A model generated the notes under the pieces. It made no database searches. It was not told where the DNA came from and saw nothing but the letters and a program-made list of their open reading frames with translations. From the NCBI RefSeq assembly GCF_000280925.3, contig NZ_CP012109.1, forward strand, positions 7,894,501 through 7,958,500: a stretch of DNA of 64,000 bases, written 5' to 3'. This DNA is from Myxococcus hansupus. GTDB lineage: Bacteria; Myxococcota; Myxococcia; Myxococcales; Myxococcaceae. The position numbers and the translations under genes are program-made. Positions 34,373 to 41,946 of the stretch are shown here, one piece after another; position 1 is the first letter of the stretch, and every line of letters starts with the position of its first letter.

Positions 34373-36553
34373 CTAGTAGATGCGCACCAGCGGCAACGAC
34401 TTGCTCTCGTCGTAGATGTTCCACGTGTGACCGAAGCCGGTCCAGCTCACGATGGCAACCTCGGCCTTCAGCGGACCCAGCTCGCCGAACAGCTTGATGG
34501 CGCCGTCCAGCGTGCGCGCCGTGATGTCCAGCTTCGAAGAGACGCGCAGGAAGAGCGTGTTCGGGTTCGTCGGGTGCACGGGGGAGCTGATGTGGAGCCC
34601 GATGTCGCCGTACAGCGGGAGGCTGACGCGGACGATGACGACCTCGCCCTTCACGCCCGCCTGGAACCCCGGGAAGCCAATGCCCACGGACGCGAAGCCC
34701 TTGGCGGCCACGAACGGGGTGATGGTCCCGTACAGGTCCGCGCCCAGCAGGTCCTCCGCGCAGTTGCGCGTGACGGCGCCACCGATGTTGATCTTCACGC
34801 CCACTTCCGCGGACACACCCGCCGCCACCGTGACGGGGACGTAGAACACGAAGAAGGTCGAGGAGGCCTTCGCGGTGTCCTTGTCGAAGTAGAGCGTGTC
34901 GTCGAAGAACGTCTTGCGCAGCGGGTAGTGCTCGTCGTGCTGGTAGAGGGTGATGGTCAGCACGCGGGCGTCACCCTTGATGCGGATGCCATTGCCCTCG
35001 GTGCTGGCCTCACCACTCAGGTGCGCCATCTCGAACCGCGTGGGACCGAACACGTTCGCGTAGGCGTTGAACTCGGCGTAGACGCGCGCATCGGTGTCGC
35101 ACCAGGCGCCCGACTTGTTACGCGCGTTCGCGGCGCCGCCCTGGAGGACCTCCCAGCCCGCGGCGAAGTCGTAGCCGCCGCCGAAGGTGTCGCCGCCCAC
35201 ATAGCCACCATCGCTGAACTCACCGCTGTGCCGCACCGTGCCGGTGGACGGGTTCGTCGGCGTGCTCTGGTCGCGGATGAAGGCGCCGTAGATGCCGAGG
35301 TACTGGCTCAGCAGCGTGGTGTTCAGCGTGTAGTCCTTCAACTTCAGGTCCGGCAGCTTGAGCCGCTGCGCGTTGCGCACGAAGCTCTCCGGGCCGAAGT
35401 CGTTGCCCGTCAGGGAGATGCACGCCTGGAGGTCGGCCTGACGGCGCGGGGCCATGGCCGCGTCGAGCATCGTCTTGTAGCGGCGCGGGCTCCAATCACA
35501 GACGCTCGCCTCACGGGCGTCGAGGCAGCCCTCCTTCTCGGCCTTGACCAGCGCCACCTCGATGGACTTGTCCAGCCCGTAGAGCTGCTGCGCCGTCCGC
35601 TTGTCGAGCTCCACCGTCGAGTGGTCGCGCTTGCGAAGGATCTCCGCGGCCACCTCCCACTCCGCGTAGATGGACTGACGCTGACGCAGCAGCTCCTCGA
35701 AGGACTCCTGCTCGACCTGGTGGTGGTTGAGCACGTCATCCGGGACGCCGTGGAACTTCTCGCTCTGCTCCTGGTGCCACGAATCCGACGGCGTGGCCCA
35801 GTTGCGGGCCTCCAGGTTGTTCGCCAGGCGCGCGGCCTCGGTCGAGAAGACGTAGCCCTCCGTGCCCTTGGGATACGCGCCGGGCGTGAAGCGGAAGTAA
35901 GCGTTCTTCGCCACGCGCTGCTTGCTCCAGATGGGGGCCAGCTTCTCCTGGTCCCGGCTGTAGAGCGTGCGGTGCGCGATGCCGTCCTTGTCGTACGCGG
36001 CCTGGAAGAGGGCGCGGTAGTCGTCGCCGAACCGGCCCGCCTCGCGCTCGAAGCGGCTGTAGCCCAGGTACTTCTCGTCGACGAACTCCTGGCAGGACGT
36101 CACCTGCGCGCCGTTCTTCTCCCAGCCGCGGATCTGCTCCAGGTAGGCCTGCTCCGCCTTGGTCAGGTTCTCCAGTTGCTTGCGGTAGAGAATCTGGCCC
36201 TTGAGAATCTGGCCCGTGAGGTTCTGGTCCAGGCCCTGGAAGCGCGTCTTGACCGGACGGAAGGACTCGTAGGCCACGGTGTCGACACCGCCGCCCAGCT
36301 CGTCAGGGAGCAGCGCCAGGCGCTTGGGAGCCGCATCCCACTGGGCCTTCCACGCATCCTGGACGATGCCCTGGCAGTAGCCGTCGTGGACGCTGCCGCA
36401 ACTGCTGGCGCGGTAGTCGACGTCCACGCACTGCTGCAGCGTGGGCTTGGGGCAGTCCTGCGCGAGGCTCGCGGGAGCCGCCAGCACCGTCGCGGACAGG
36501 CTCGCCCAGCGCAGGTGGCGCGCGAGCTGTTTCGTGTGTTTCCGCTGATTCAT
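34373..36553 (-). CDS. Large exported protein of unknown family
   Basis: 726 aa from ATG 36553, where AAGGA is 10 bases upstream; ATG 36562 is in frame but sits only two bases after it. Signal peptide ends ASLAQDC. The N-terminal 380 residues are helical and charged with several Cys (CPKPTLQQCVDVDYRASSCGSVHDGYCQG). The C-terminal 330 residues are Gly- and beta-rich (FFVFYVPVTVAAGVSAEVGVKI, FASVGIGFPGFQAGVKGEVV) and could form a large beta structure. It is first gene of the four-gene exported set, so the promoter lies in 36554-36724. No function can be assigned. Confidence 0.72.
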   Translation of the reverse strand: MNQRKHTKQLARHLRWASLSATVLAAPASLAQDCPKPTLQQCVDVDYRASSCGSVHDGYCQGIVQDAWKAQWDAAPKRLALLPDELGGGVDTVAYESFRPVKTRFQGLDQNLTGQILKGQILYRKQLENLTKAEQAYLEQIRGWEKNGAQVTSCQEFVDEKYLGYSRFEREAGRFGDDYRALFQAAYDKDGIAHRTLYSRDQEKLAPIWSKQRVAKNAYFRFTPGAYPKGTEGYVFSTEAARLANNLEARNWATPSDSWHQEQSEKFHGVPDDVLNHHQVEQESFEELLRQRQSIYAEWEVAAEILRKRDHSTVELDKRTAQQLYGLDKSIEVALVKAEKEGCLDAREASVCDWSPRRYKTMLDAAMAPRRQADLQACISLTGNDFGPESFVRNAQRLKLPDLKLKDYTLNTTLLSQYLGIYGAFIRDQSTPTNPSTGTVRHSGEFSDGGYVGGDTFGGGYDFAAGWEVLQGGAANARNKSGAWCDTDARVYAEFNAYANVFGPTRFEMAHLSGEASTEGNGIRIKGDARVLTITLYQHDEHYPLRKTFFDDTLYFDKDTAKASSTFFVFYVPVTVAAGVSAEVGVKINIGGAVTRNCAEDLLGADLYGTITPFVAAKGFASVGIGFPGFQAGVKGEVVIVRVSLPLYGDIGLHISSPVHPTNPNTLFLRVSSKLDITARTLDGAIKLFGELGPLKAEVAIVSWTGFGHTWNIYDESKSLPLVRIY

Positions 36554-36724
36554 GTAACGCATCGTCCTTGTTGTGGGACCGGCTCCGGGCTCGGCCCGGG
36601 CGGGGCCTAGAGCACGGCGCGTGCCGTGGGTGTTTCACCCGGGCTCCCGAGGAGCGACACGGGGAACGCGAGGCCCCACGGGCAACAAGGCGATGCGAGG
36701 TGTTGTCTGGGAAGCTACGGGCGC

Positions 36725-36744
36725 GGGTGACGACAAGGTCACCC
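36725..36744 (-). terminator. Hairpin after protease A
   Basis: GGGTGAC-GACAAG-GTCACCC, a perfect 7-bp stem with 6-nt loop, lies 15 bases beyond the stop of the protease gene at 36760. No T-run follows, as often in very GC-rich genomes. Confidence 0.5.
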
Positions 36745-36759
36745 ACGCCGTGAAACAGG

Positions 36760-38079
36760 CTACTGGATGGTGTAGGCCACCGTGCCGCTGCAGGAGCCGC
36801 TGGAGAAGCAGCCCGCGCGCATCTGGTACGTGCCCGCGGTGGGCGCGGTGAAGGTCACCAGGGACAGGAGGCTGCAGCTATCGTCGTTGGCGGCGACCTG
36901 GGTGTTCGTCGCCGCGTTGAACAGGCGCAGGTAGGTGTCACCGGTGCCCGTGGCCTGCGGCAGCGAGCAGGTGCCGAAGGTCAGCGTCTGGCCCGCGGCC
37001 AGCGTCACGTTGACGTTGGTGGTGTTCTGCTGGGCGCTGTTGGTGTTGGAGGCGGTGAAGGTGAAGGTCTCGACCGGCGGGGGCGGCGGAGGCGGCTCGT
37101 AGCCTTCGCACAGACGCTCGCTGGTCGCGACGGCGCAGTACGCGTCGATGGCGGGACGCGCATAGGTGATGGACTCGCCGCCGCAGCCCGTGTCGGTGCA
37201 CTGATTCACCACGTTGCAGCCGCCCCGGCTCACGTAGTCCGTCACGCCACGCACCAGGATGCCCGCCACGGTGACGTCATTGTTCTCGTAGACACCCGAG
37301 CCGGAGTTGCCACCAAACGTGTCCGTGTTGGCGACGAAGTAGTCCCGCGTGGCCGCGCGGCCGTCGCGCACCCAGCCGCCGTCATCAATCTTGAACGGGA
37401 TGCCGCTGCCGGAGCCAATCACGCTCACGCCGGTGTTCAGCGGGAGGGCCGTGCTGCCCGGGCGGATGGGCGCCGGCACGAAGCGCGGCGTGGCCGCGCG
37501 GTCCAGGCGGACGACGGCGTAGTCCAGGTTGCGGCCGCCCGTCGTGCCCACCTGGCGCGCGACGACGGACGAACAGGCATACACGTCCGCCGTCGTCACC
37601 GTCTTCAGGGCCGTGGCCGACGTCCGGTAGAAGTTGAAGACGAAGCGCGTGTTCGAGCAGTCCGAGGAGGTGATGCAGTGGCCCGCGGTGAGCACCAGGT
37701 CGTCATCGATGAGCGTGCCCGAGCAGAACGCGGGCGTCGGGTCCTCCAGGAAGCGCTGGTCCGAGCAGAGGTTGTAGGCGGTCCGCAGCGGGGACGCATT
37801 GAACGTGACGTTGTTGGGATTGGAGGTGTTGATGGCGGAGGGCCGCATCAACGCCACGGTGGACTGCTCGGCGCGGTCACGCAGCACGGACGCCGGATAG
37901 GCGTAGACATCCGTGCGGTGGTCCACGCCGTAGACGACAGGCTGCTGCTGCGCGCCTGTCTCGGGGGACTTCTCACCGGGGAGCTCTCCTTCGGGCGCCG
38001 GACCACAGGCCGCGACGGAGAGGCTACACAGCAACGCGCCGAACAACGTTCTGCGAGAGGCGGTACGGGTGATGCGCAT
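36760..38079 (-). CDS. Trypsin-like serine protease lipoprotein A, one C-terminal PPC-like domain
   Basis: Surface or periplasmic protease, 439 aa. The signal LLCSLSVAACGPAPEG has a lipobox. A propeptide-like stretch (VVYGVDHRTDVYAYPAS) precedes a chymotrypsin-fold domain with the full triad: His in LTAGHC, Asp in NLDYAVVRLD, Ser in FGGNSGSGVYEN. A Cys-rich segment and a poly-Pro linker lead to one beta-sandwich of the pre-peptidase C-terminal type (TASNTNSAQQNTTNVNVTLAAGQTLTFGTC; GDTYLRLFN; GCFSSGSCSGTVAYTIQ). AGGAG lies nine bases before the ATG. First of three related genes on the minus strand. Confidence 0.9.
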   Translation of the reverse strand: MRITRTASRRTLFGALLCSLSVAACGPAPEGELPGEKSPETGAQQQPVVYGVDHRTDVYAYPASVLRDRAEQSTVALMRPSAINTSNPNNVTFNASPLRTAYNLCSDQRFLEDPTPAFCSGTLIDDDLVLTAGHCITSSDCSNTRFVFNFYRTSATALKTVTTADVYACSSVVARQVGTTGGRNLDYAVVRLDRAATPRFVPAPIRPGSTALPLNTGVSVIGSGSGIPFKIDDGGWVRDGRAATRDYFVANTDTFGGNSGSGVYENNDVTVAGILVRGVTDYVSRGGCNVVNQCTDTGCGGESITYARPAIDAYCAVATSERLCEGYEPPPPPPPVETFTFTASNTNSAQQNTTNVNVTLAAGQTLTFGTCSLPQATGTGDTYLRLFNAATNTQVAANDDSCSLLSLVTFTAPTAGTYQMRAGCFSSGSCSGTVAYTIQ

Positions 38080-38126
38080 GGGCGACCACTCCTGGCGATG
38101 AGTGCCCGCCGGAAGGGGCGGGCAAC

Positions 38127-38138
38127 GACACGCTACGC
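38127..38138 (-). promoter_or_regulatory. Conserved upstream box of protease A
   Basis: On the minus strand GCGTAGCGTGTC, 48 bases before the ATG. It matches GCGTAGAGTGAT of protease B and GCGTAAAGTGAT of protease C at nearly the same distance. Probably a -10 region, which would give a leader of about 40 nt. Confidence 0.4.
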
Positions 38139-38262
38139 CCGGCCTTCGCTCGATTTCCTGAAACTCCAGCTACATAAGGGATTCCACGAATAATCAAATG
38201 TCCAACATCCGCCACTCCCAACGCCGCCTGCTTTCGCGTTCGGGATGAGCCCAGGGCAGCAA

Positions 38263-38292
38263 CGGGCGCGGGCGGCGAGGCCCCCGCGCCCG
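38263..38292 (-). terminator. Hairpin after protease B
   Basis: CGGGCGCGGG with CCCGCGCCCG, a perfect 10-bp stem and 10-nt loop, 16 bases past the stop of the gene at 38308. The preceding AGGGCAGCAACGGGCGCGG recurs downstream of protease C, so the duplication includes the terminator. Confidence 0.6.
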
Positions 38293-38307
38293 CACATCCC
38301 TCCGACG

Positions 38308-39981
38308 CTACTGGATGTTCCACACCACGGTTCCGCTGCAGGCGTTGCCGGCATAGCAGCCCGCGCGCATCTGCAGGGTGGTGGTGGTGTGCGCGATGTA
38401 CGTCAGGCTGGAGCCCACGCCGCCGCACGCGTTGTCATTGGAAGCCACCAGCGCGGCGTCGCTGAAGAGCCGCAGGATGGTGTCGCCCGAGAACGACGCC
38501 CCCGCCTGGCCGCAGGTCGCCACGGTGATGCGCTGGCCCTCGGCGACGAAGACGTCCTGATTGACGGTGTTCTGCTGGGCGAAGTTGGTGTTGCGGGCAC
38601 TGAAGGTGAAGCTGCCGCGGGTGGGGGCCGCGTCGCCAGAAACCATCCAGGCGACGTCCCCGCTGCAAGCGCCGCTGGCGTAGCAGCCCGCGTTGACGAC
38701 GTAGTTGCCGTCAGCGGGGGCGCGATACGTGATGCTGGAGCCCTGACCACCGCAGGCGCCATGACTGTAGGCCACCTCGGTCCCCCTGACGCCGCGCAGG
38801 CGCAGGTACGTGTCACCCGTGAAGGACGCGCCCGCCTGGCCGCACGTCCCGATGGTCAGCGTCTGGCCCGCCAGCATCGCGATGGCGTAGTCGGTGGTGT
38901 TCACCTGGGCGCTGTCGGTGTTGCTCGCGGAGAAGGAGAACGGGGTGCCCGGGGGCGAAGGGGGCAGCGGCGGGGGCGGCGGCGGCAGGGGGGGCGGCTC
39001 GGAGCCATCGCACAGGCGCGGGCTGGCAGCGACCCTGCAGAAGTGGTCCACGGCGAGACGCGCGTAGGTGATGTCCTCGCCACGGCAGCCCGTTTCGGTG
39101 CACCGATTCACGACGCGACAGCTCCCCCGGTTGATCAAACCCATTTCACCCCGGACCCGGATGCCCGCCACGGTGAAGGTGTCGTTCTCGTAGACGCCCG
39201 AGCCCAAGCTGGCACCCGACGTATCCGTGGTGGCGACGAAGTAATCCAGCGTGCCAGCGCGGCCGTCGCGCACCCTGCCGCCGTCATCAATCTTGAACGG
39301 AATGCCGCTGCTCGAGCCAATCACGCTCACGCCGGTGCCCACCTGCAGGGCCGTGTTGCCCGGCCGGATGGGCGCTGGAACGAAGCGCGGCGTGGCGGCG
39401 CGATCCAACCTGACGATGGCGTAGTCGAAGACGCGCCCCCCTGACACGTTCACACTGTGCACGACGACAGAGCGGCAGGAGAAGACGTCCGCCGTCGTCA
39501 CCGTTTTCAACGCCGTGGCGGACGTGCGGTAGAAGTTGAAGACGAAGCGCGTGTTCGGGCAGTCCGAGAGGCGGATGCAGTTCCCCGCGGTGAGCACCAG
39601 GTCGTCATCGATGAGCGTGCCCGAGCAGAAGGCCGGCGCCGGGTCCTCCAGGAAGCGCTGGTCCGAGCAGAGGTTGTTGGCGCTCCGCAGTGTGGACGCG
39701 TTGAAGGTGATGTTGTCGGGGTTGGAGGTGTTGATGGCGGAGGACCCCATCAGCGCCACGGTGGACTGCTCCGCGCGGTCACGCAGCACGGACAACGGAT
39801 AGGCATAGACATCCGTGCGGTCGTCCAAGCCGTAGACGACAGGCTGCTGCTGCGTGTCTGTCTCGGGGGACTGCTCACCGGGAAGCGCGCTTTCGGGCGC
39901 GGGACCGCAAGCCAGGACGGAGAGGCCACACAACAACGCGCCGAAGAAGCTCCGGCGCCAGGGGACACGGGTGATTCGCAT
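38308..39981 (-). CDS. Catalytically dead trypsin-like paralogue (pseudoprotease) B, two PPC-like domains
   Basis: 557-aa lipoprotein closely related to the genes at 36760 and 41947, including signal, propeptide region and Cys pattern. Two of three triad residues are lost. The His motif reads LTAGNC (AAC codon, Asn) instead of LTAGHC, and the Ser motif reads TSGASLGSGVYEN, placing Leu where the siblings have Ser (TFGGNSGSGVYEN). The Asp in FDYAIVRLD remains. The frame is open throughout and the upstream box, Shine-Dalgarno and terminator are kept, so it appears expressed. After a Pro-rich linker come two PPC-like beta-sandwiches. A binding, decoy or regulatory role is inferred; simple decay is the alternative. 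Confidence 0.88.
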   Translation of the reverse strand: MRITRVPWRRSFFGALLCGLSVLACGPAPESALPGEQSPETDTQQQPVVYGLDDRTDVYAYPLSVLRDRAEQSTVALMGSSAINTSNPDNITFNASTLRSANNLCSDQRFLEDPAPAFCSGTLIDDDLVLTAGNCIRLSDCPNTRFVFNFYRTSATALKTVTTADVFSCRSVVVHSVNVSGGRVFDYAIVRLDRAATPRFVPAPIRPGNTALQVGTGVSVIGSSSGIPFKIDDGGRVRDGRAGTLDYFVATTDTSGASLGSGVYENDTFTVAGIRVRGEMGLINRGSCRVVNRCTETGCRGEDITYARLAVDHFCRVAASPRLCDGSEPPPLPPPPPPLPPSPPGTPFSFSASNTDSAQVNTTDYAIAMLAGQTLTIGTCGQAGASFTGDTYLRLRGVRGTEVAYSHGACGGQGSSITYRAPADGNYVVNAGCYASGACSGDVAWMVSGDAAPTRGSFTFSARNTNFAQQNTVNQDVFVAEGQRITVATCGQAGASFSGDTILRLFSDAALVASNDNACGGVGSSLTYIAHTTTTLQMRAGCYAGNACSGTVVWNIQ

Positions 39982-40026
39982 GGAGAAACCTCTCAGGGGG
40001 TGGGCCCGCCGAGAAGGTCGGGCGAA

Positions 40027-40038
40027 ATCACTCTACGC
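40027..40038 (-). promoter_or_regulatory. Conserved upstream box of protease B
   Basis: Minus-strand GCGTAGAGTGAT, 46 bases before the ATG at 39981, aligned with the boxes of the other family members. Confidence 0.4.
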
Positions 40039-40109
40039 TCGCCCTTGAGTCATCTCGTTGATTTTCCAGGATTTCCGGAACACCGCCCGTGCCCTCACCT
40101 CGAACTGGC

Positions 40110-40250
40110 CTAGCGCGTGTCTGCAAATGAGAGCCAGAGCCGGATGGAGGTGATGAGGACCATCGCCAGGGGGTTGGCTGCACGCTTCTCGTAGCGTGTC
40201 GCCACCCGCCGGTTCCGCGCGGCAGCACTTGCGGTAGGCCGCGTGGCGCA
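40110..40250 (-). pseudogene. IS5-type transposase C-terminal remnant
   Basis: About 35 residues ending at a TAG at 40110 (NRRVATRYEKRAANPLAM, then IRLWLSFADTR) look like the C-terminus of IS5/IS4-family DDE transposases (typical: RRVATRYEK.A.NYLAM..IASIRLWL). Upstream the match is lost, so only the 3' end of the element survives. No intact inverted repeats or target duplication were found. It lies between protease B and the gene at 40289. Confidence 0.65.
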
Positions 40251-40288
40251 AAGAGCGAAGTGGCTGGGCGATGGAGCAACGTCCGGGG

Positions 40289-41230
40289 TCACTGCTTCGG
40301 CGCGGGCTTCCGGGCCGAGGTGTCGCGCAGGTCCGCGCGCACCACGGCGTCGCCGAAGCGCTCCACGTTGACCAGCCAGGCCGCCGCGTTCTTCACGTAG
40401 CGTGCGGTGCCCGCCGTGTCCCACTTGTTGTAGAGGCGCGTGAAGCCGCCGTCGAAGATGGCCCGCTTGCCGTTCTTGTCATGGAAGGCCGCCACCAGGT
40501 TGCCCGCGGAGCCATGAAGCAGCGGCGTGAGCTGCTGGCTCGGCTGGATGGTGGCGATGGTGATGCCCTCGTAGAGGTACTCCAGGCCGGTGGTGAGCAG
40601 GTGCCGGCGCAGCAGCCCCGGCCCCTCCCCGTCCTTGCGCAGGCCGACCGTCTGGTCGCCGGGGATGTTGCCCTCCATGGCCGTGCCGAGCAGCGCCTGG
40701 CCCACCACGTTGGCATCCGCGTAGTAGGGCGCGTTGTCGCCCCAGATGTACACGCCATGCCCCGCGTCGAAGAATTCCTTGATGACCTTCACATGCTCGG
40801 GCGTCAGGCGCTGCGTCGAGTCGGAGATGATCCACAACTGACACGCCTTCTGGAGCCCCTCGCGCAGCGCCTTGGGGCTGGGGGCTTGATTGACCCAGCG
40901 GAACACGGAGAAGCCCTTCTCCTTCAGCGCGGCCTTCGGCAGCGAGAAGTCGAAGTCCTGCGTGTAGAACTGGAGCACCGCCACCGTCTGTCCTTCGAAG
41001 GCGCCATCCACCGCGAGGTCGTTCTGGTTGCCCTTCGCGTTGCCAAAGCCGTCGCGCGCCGCGGGGCGCACCGTTTCACGTACCTCCTGCGTGCCATCAT
41101 TGCGCGTCACCGTCCGGAGGACGCTCTCCATGGGGGCGTTCTCACCCGCCGCCTTGTTGTACTGCGCGAGCGCTGGCGTGGAGGACAGGAGGAAGGCAAT
41201 GCAGCAGAACAGCGGACGGAGGGCACGCAC
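40289..41230 (-). CDS. Exported protein of unknown function, Rossmann-like
   Basis: 313 aa from GTG 41230, with CGAGG five bases upstream. The signal peptide is RPLFCCIAFLLSSTPALAQ. The body alternates strands and helices: TVAVLQFYTQDFDFSLPKAAL, QLWIISDSTQRLTPEHVKVIKEFFDAGHGVYIWGDN, then HGSAGNLVAAFHDKNGKRAIFDGGFTRLYNKWD. This is reminiscent of GATase/ThuA-like alpha/beta folds, with D/N-rich loops but no cysteine nucleophile elbow that I can see. It is embedded in the protease cluster between an IS remnant and a deleted protease copy. Confidence 0.75.
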   Translation of the reverse strand: MRALRPLFCCIAFLLSSTPALAQYNKAAGENAPMESVLRTVTRNDGTQEVRETVRPAARDGFGNAKGNQNDLAVDGAFEGQTVAVLQFYTQDFDFSLPKAALKEKGFSVFRWVNQAPSPKALREGLQKACQLWIISDSTQRLTPEHVKVIKEFFDAGHGVYIWGDNAPYYADANVVGQALLGTAMEGNIPGDQTVGLRKDGEGPGLLRRHLLTTGLEYLYEGITIATIQPSQQLTPLLHGSAGNLVAAFHDKNGKRAIFDGGFTRLYNKWDTAGTARYVKNAAAWLVNVERFGDAVVRADLRDTSARKPAPKQ

Positions 41231-41340
41231 GAGAACCTCGATGGATGAAACCTGGGCCCTCTTCCACGCACGGCCCCGCGAAAAGTTCTTCGGCTCGCGT
41301 CCGCCACGAGGACAGGCCCGGGCGGAGCCCCGAAGAAGCG

Positions 41341-41705
41341 CTACCGCGAGCGCTGGCCCTGGTTCGCGGACACGCCCTCGTCGATGAACCACACCAGCGT
41401 GCCACTGCAGGCGCCTGCGCCGTAGCAACCCGCGCGAATCGTCACGGAGACGTTGGTGGTCGGGAAGTGCACCACGCTGGCCCCCCGGCCGCCGCACGCG
41501 TCGTCATTGGCGATGAGCTGCGTGCCGCCGTTGAAGAGCCGCAGGTAGGTGTCACCATTGAAGACCGCTCCCGGCTGGCCACAGGTCGCCGCGACGAAGC
41601 GCTTCCCCGCGGGGACGGTGACAGTCTCATTGACCGTATTCTGCTGGGCGCTGTTGGTGTTGCTGGCCGAGTAGCTGAATGGGTTGCCCGGCGGCGGGGG
41701 CGGCC
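41341..41705 (-). pseudogene. Deleted protease-family copy: promoter region joined to one PPC-like domain
   Basis: The minus strand from 41705 to the TAG at 41341 encodes PPPPGNPFSYSASNTNSAQQ through GDTYLRLFN and GCYGAGACSGTLVWFID, clearly the linker and C-terminal domain of the neighbouring proteases. Upstream, the sequence switches within a few bases to DNA matching the upstream region of the family, including GCGTAGCGTGAT. The start codon, signal peptide and whole catalytic domain, about 1.1 kb, are missing. No start codon serves the remaining frame, so it is a deletion pseudogene. Confidence 0.85.
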
Positions 41706-41714
41706 CGATGCGGC

Positions 41715-41726
41715 ATCACGCTACGC
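41715..41726 (-). promoter_or_regulatory. Orphaned protease-family upstream box
   Basis: Minus-strand GCGTAGCGTGAT followed by family-like leader sequence, ending at the deletion junction near 41705. The flanking CATGAGATGTCGTCAGGGCCG resembles the DNA upstream of protease C, showing which part of the lost gene survives. Confidence 0.4.
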
Positions 41727-41898
41727 ACGGCCCTGACGACATCTCATGCCACTCTGAAACAATTCAAACAGCGCCACCGAATCATCAGAGTGTCATTATT
41801 GGGGCTCAACACCCTGAGCCACCGCGAGCGGCGCTGGGTGTCCCGTGCCCTTGGCGGCCACTGGATGCCTTTGCACTCCCGCACCCTGGGAAAGCAAC

Positions 41899-41930
41899 GG
41901 GCGCGGATGGCCGTGAGACCACCCGCGCCC
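41899..41930 (-). terminator. Hairpin after protease C
   Basis: GGGCGCGG and CCGCGCCC form an 8-bp stem around 16 nt, starting 17 bases after the stop at 41947. It is homologous to the hairpin after protease B. Confidence 0.5.
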
Positions 41931-41946
41931 TCACGTCAAAGCAGCG

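Noticed and set aside
40271-41248. 325-codon plus-strand frame
   Set aside because: Antisense to the exported protein at 40289-41230, which has a signal peptide and ribosome site.
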